The notes beneath the pieces were generated by a model. That model worked only from the letters and a program-made list of their open reading frames with translations, was not told where the DNA came from and did not search any database. A program made the position numbers and the translations under genes. 64,000 nt of DNA from UBA11606 sp965243715. Lineage in GTDB: Bacteria; Actinomycetota; Acidimicrobiia; Acidimicrobiales; Aldehydirespiratoraceae. The DNA is taken from assembly GCA_965243715.1 (NCBI GenBank), contig CBDEVU010000009.1, positions 310,001-374,000 of the forward strand, read 5' to 3'. Below, piece by piece: positions 62,451 through 64,000 of the stretch. Position 1 is the first letter of the stretch. The number at the start of each line of letters is the position of its first letter.

Positions 62451-62870
62451 TCAGAGTCCCGGCTTGGAGATCATCAACCAGAGTTGAATAACGAATAACA
62501 TGGTCATGGCTAGGCCCGCGATTCGCAGTTTTTTCTCAGCCGCCGCGTTACCGGCGGAATCGGCCCCCGCGATTGCCTTCTCCGCCGGAATGGTGATGGC
62601 GTGCAAGACACCGTTCATGGCGATCCAAATAAGGAACGCCGCGATGAGCCAAGGCTGTCCCATCCGGTAGACCTTGTCGGACATCCCAGCCAAGCCGAAC
62701 CCGAGGAGGCCGCTAAAAATGAGCGAGTAGCCATAGATCCGCTCACTGCTCCGCACGAGTTGGCCGGTGGAAAGGTTCACGAACATGGGAGAGAAGGCCA
62801 AAAACGCGGTGAGGATGTGCAGGTACAAGATGACTTGGTAACCGATGTCGTTGATCGCGGCGAGAAGCAT
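62451..62870 (-). CDS. Small integral membrane protein, unknown function
   Basis: A 139-residue membrane protein with about four hydrophobic segments: residues 8-30 ('ILYLHILTAFLAFSPMF'), 47-64, 75-96 and 117-135. It resembles the DUF2269 type of predicted integral membrane proteins only loosely. It is transcribed against the M16 peptidase and divergent to dapB. ATG 62870 is chosen; GTG 62897 would add nine residues. No function can be suggested. Confidence 0.6.
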   Translation of the reverse strand: MLLAAINDIGYQVILYLHILTAFLAFSPMFVNLSTGQLVRSSERIYGYSLIFSGLLGFGLAGMSDKVYRMGQPWLIAAFLIWIAMNGVLHAITIPAEKAIAGADSAGNAAAEKKLRIAGLAMTMLFVIQLWLMISKPGL

Positions 62871-62930
62871 GGAGTCGACGGTAGTCCAATTCGGCACCGG
62901 TTAGGCGAGCGGGACGTCTAGCCTTCGGTC

Positions 62931-63660
62931 ATGATCCGAGTCGGTGTGGTAGGCGCAGCAGGACGAATGGGCCAGGAGGTTTGTCGCACGATCGAGGCCG
63001 ATCCCGGCACTCTTCTGGTCGCTCGTATTGATCTCACCGAATCGCGTCACCAACTGGTGGAGAACCAGGCCGATGTGGTGGTCGATTTCACCGTTCTAGA
63101 GGCCGCTCGCGAGACTTTGAGCTTCGCCGCGGCGGCGGGGATACATGCGGTAGTGGGCACCACCGGGTTCAGCGACGACGACCTCGGAGGCTTTCGTGTC
63201 GCCTTCACTAAGAGCAATGCGCTTATCGCCCCGAACTTTGCCATCGGTGCTGTGTTGATGATGCGCATGGCTGAGTTGGCCGCGCCGCACTTCGAAACGG
63301 CCGAGATTATCGAGTACCACCACAACAACAAAAGTCGATGCGCCGTCGGGAACGGCGACCCACACAGCACAACGCATGGCGGTCGCCTCGGCGGAGTGGG
63401 CCGACGATCCAACTACCCATGAGGTCTACCAGGGAGCGCGCGGTGGCGGCGGTCCGGCCGGAATACGCGTGCATGCCGTTCGCCTGGCGGGGGTCGTTGC
63501 CAATCAGGAAGTCATCCTCGGCACGACGGGCCAGACCCTCACCATCCGCCACGATACGGTCGACCGCACCTCCTTCATGCCCGGTGTCATGGTTGGCGTG
63601 AAGCGGGTGGCCGAGTTCCCCGGCCTCACGATCGGGCTTGGCTCTTACCTCGGTCTGTAG
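62931..63660 (+). CDS. dapB: 4-hydroxy-tetrahydrodipicolinate reductase DapB, frame-shifted
   Basis: The N-terminal frame has 'IRVGVVGAAGRMGQEVCRTI' (NAD(P)H motif), 'VVGTTGFSDDDL' and 'EIIEYHHNNK', where the Lys/His region acts in catalysis. After this point the frame ends in unrelated sequence. Removing one A from the AAAA run at 63330-63333 continues the protein as 'VDAPSGT', which is the expected DapB substrate-binding motif, and on to 'VRLAGVVANQEVILGTTGQT' and the stop at 63660. The corrected protein has 242 residues, the normal length. DapB reduces the product of DapA in lysine/diaminopimelate synthesis, and is normally essential, so a sequencing error is the likeliest cause. Confidence 0.93.
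63330..63333 (+). other. dapB: Homopolymer frameshift in dapB (AAAA)
   Basis: The sequence reads aacaacaaaagtcgatgcg. Four A in a row put 'NNKSRCAVG' where three A would give 'NNKVDAPSG', the conserved motif. The one extra base in the run is thus the minimal change that restores the gene. Confidence 0.85.
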
Positions 63661-63665
63661 GTCTG

Positions 63666-64000
63666 GTGCGGTCGCTTCTCACCCCTCAGTGGCTGCTTTC
63701 GCATCTGTTGGTGCTGACCATGATCGTGGCCATGACGGCGCTGGGGTTCTGGCAAATAAACCGACTCGACGCTCGCCAGGCCACCAACGACGAGATCCGT
63801 GGCGCGGCCGAGGCGCCGGAACTACCGATCGAGCACGTTCTGGGTGAGCCTGGCTCGCAGGATCATCGGGCGGTCACAGTCATCGGCACGTACCGCACTG
63901 ATCTTTCGTTCCTGGTGGCGAACCGGACCTTCGATACTCAGCCCGGAAGTTGGCTGGCCACCCCGATCGAGTTGGCCGACGGACGCCTGGTTGCGGTTGG
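63666..64000 (+). CDS. SURF1-family protein, N-terminal part (cut by window end)
   Basis: GTG 63666 opens a frame that runs to the window end without a stop (111 complete codons). The N-terminus has one membrane segment ('LLSHLLVLTMIVAMTALGFW') followed directly by 'QINRLDARQATND', the SURF1 signature of Gly-x-Trp-Gln then Arg. 'VTVIGTYRTDLSFLVANRTF' then follows, typical of the periplasmic SURF1 domain. SURF1 proteins help cytochrome c oxidase assembly. It begins five bases after dapB. Confidence 0.85.
   Translation, partial: MRSLLTPQWLLSHLLVLTMIVAMTALGFWQINRLDARQATNDEIRGAAEAPELPIEHVLGEPGSQDHRAVTVIGTYRTDLSFLVANRTFDTQPGSWLATPIELADGRLVAV

Overview
The window reads as chromosomal sequence of an actinobacterium, most plausibly a marine-type member of the class Acidimicrobiia. 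This placement is inference. It rests on the actinobacterial gene set: NucS mismatch endonuclease, a UvrD2-like helicase with an HRDC end, a fused E2-E1 2-oxoglutarate decarboxylase/dehydrogenase (Kgd), a SepIVA/DivIVA-like coiled-coil protein and a Zn-dependent CysQ-type phosphatase. It also rests on the gene orders fakA-like, recG, rsmD, coaD, sepIVA-like, DUF177, rpmF, plsX, acpP, rnc, fpg, smc and rpsO, pnp, M16 peptidase, dapB. Base composition is moderately GC-rich. No rRNA, tRNA, insertion sequence, prophage or CRISPR array was seen, and no gap without a gene exceeds 300 bases.

Layout. 6-374 is an SCP2-like protein. 371-16116 is almost entirely minus-strand: YdjC-like deacetylase, nuclease lipoprotein, small protein, SDR, PAP2 phosphatase, geranylgeranyl reductase-like flavoprotein, VanW protein, NucS, ABC1 kinase, CysQ, EttA, an NYN RNase-like protein with a Lys/Ala tail, and kgd. 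16157-19078 (plus) has exonuclease III and a cation/proton antiporter; 19102-21060 (minus) is a UvrD2-like helicase. 21108-30585 (plus) has a small zincin, a guanidinobutyrase/agmatinase with an aminotransferase, a TPP riboswitch driving thiBPQ, an alpha/beta hydrolase, alpha-methylacyl-CoA racemase, a PIG-L deacetylase and a membrane protein. 30608-32914 has pckA, a stand-alone RAM-domain protein and a small OB-fold-like protein.

32976-45728 is the conserved housekeeping block from the DAK2-domain protein to smc. It covers fatty acid and phospholipid precursors (plsX, acpP, perhaps the DAK2 kinase), CoA synthesis (coaD), rRNA maturation and ribosome (rsmD, rpmF, rnc) and chromosome maintenance (recG, smc). 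The fpg-position gene has lost the catalytic proline and most zinc-finger cysteines. 45768-56920 is an apparent C1/methylamine catabolic island: two FAD-GcvT (dimethylglycine/sarcosine dehydrogenase-like) proteins, a non-pyrrolysine MttB-family methyltransferase, a [3Fe-4S] ferredoxin, a ferredoxin reductase, a zinc alcohol/formaldehyde dehydrogenase and an IclR regulator. 56934-64000 returns to housekeeping: a YhhN-like protein, a DUF4333 lipoprotein, rpsO and pnp separated by strong RNA hairpins, an M16 peptidase, dapB and the start of a SURF1-like gene.

Two genes expected to be important are broken by apparent single-base shifts: kgd near its N-terminus and dapB at an A4 run. Sequencing or assembly error is the simplest reading. 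Short tandem triplications of 15-18 bp recur at or near gene starts (thiB, the thiP/thiQ junction, the DAK2 gene and the 48211 lipoprotein).
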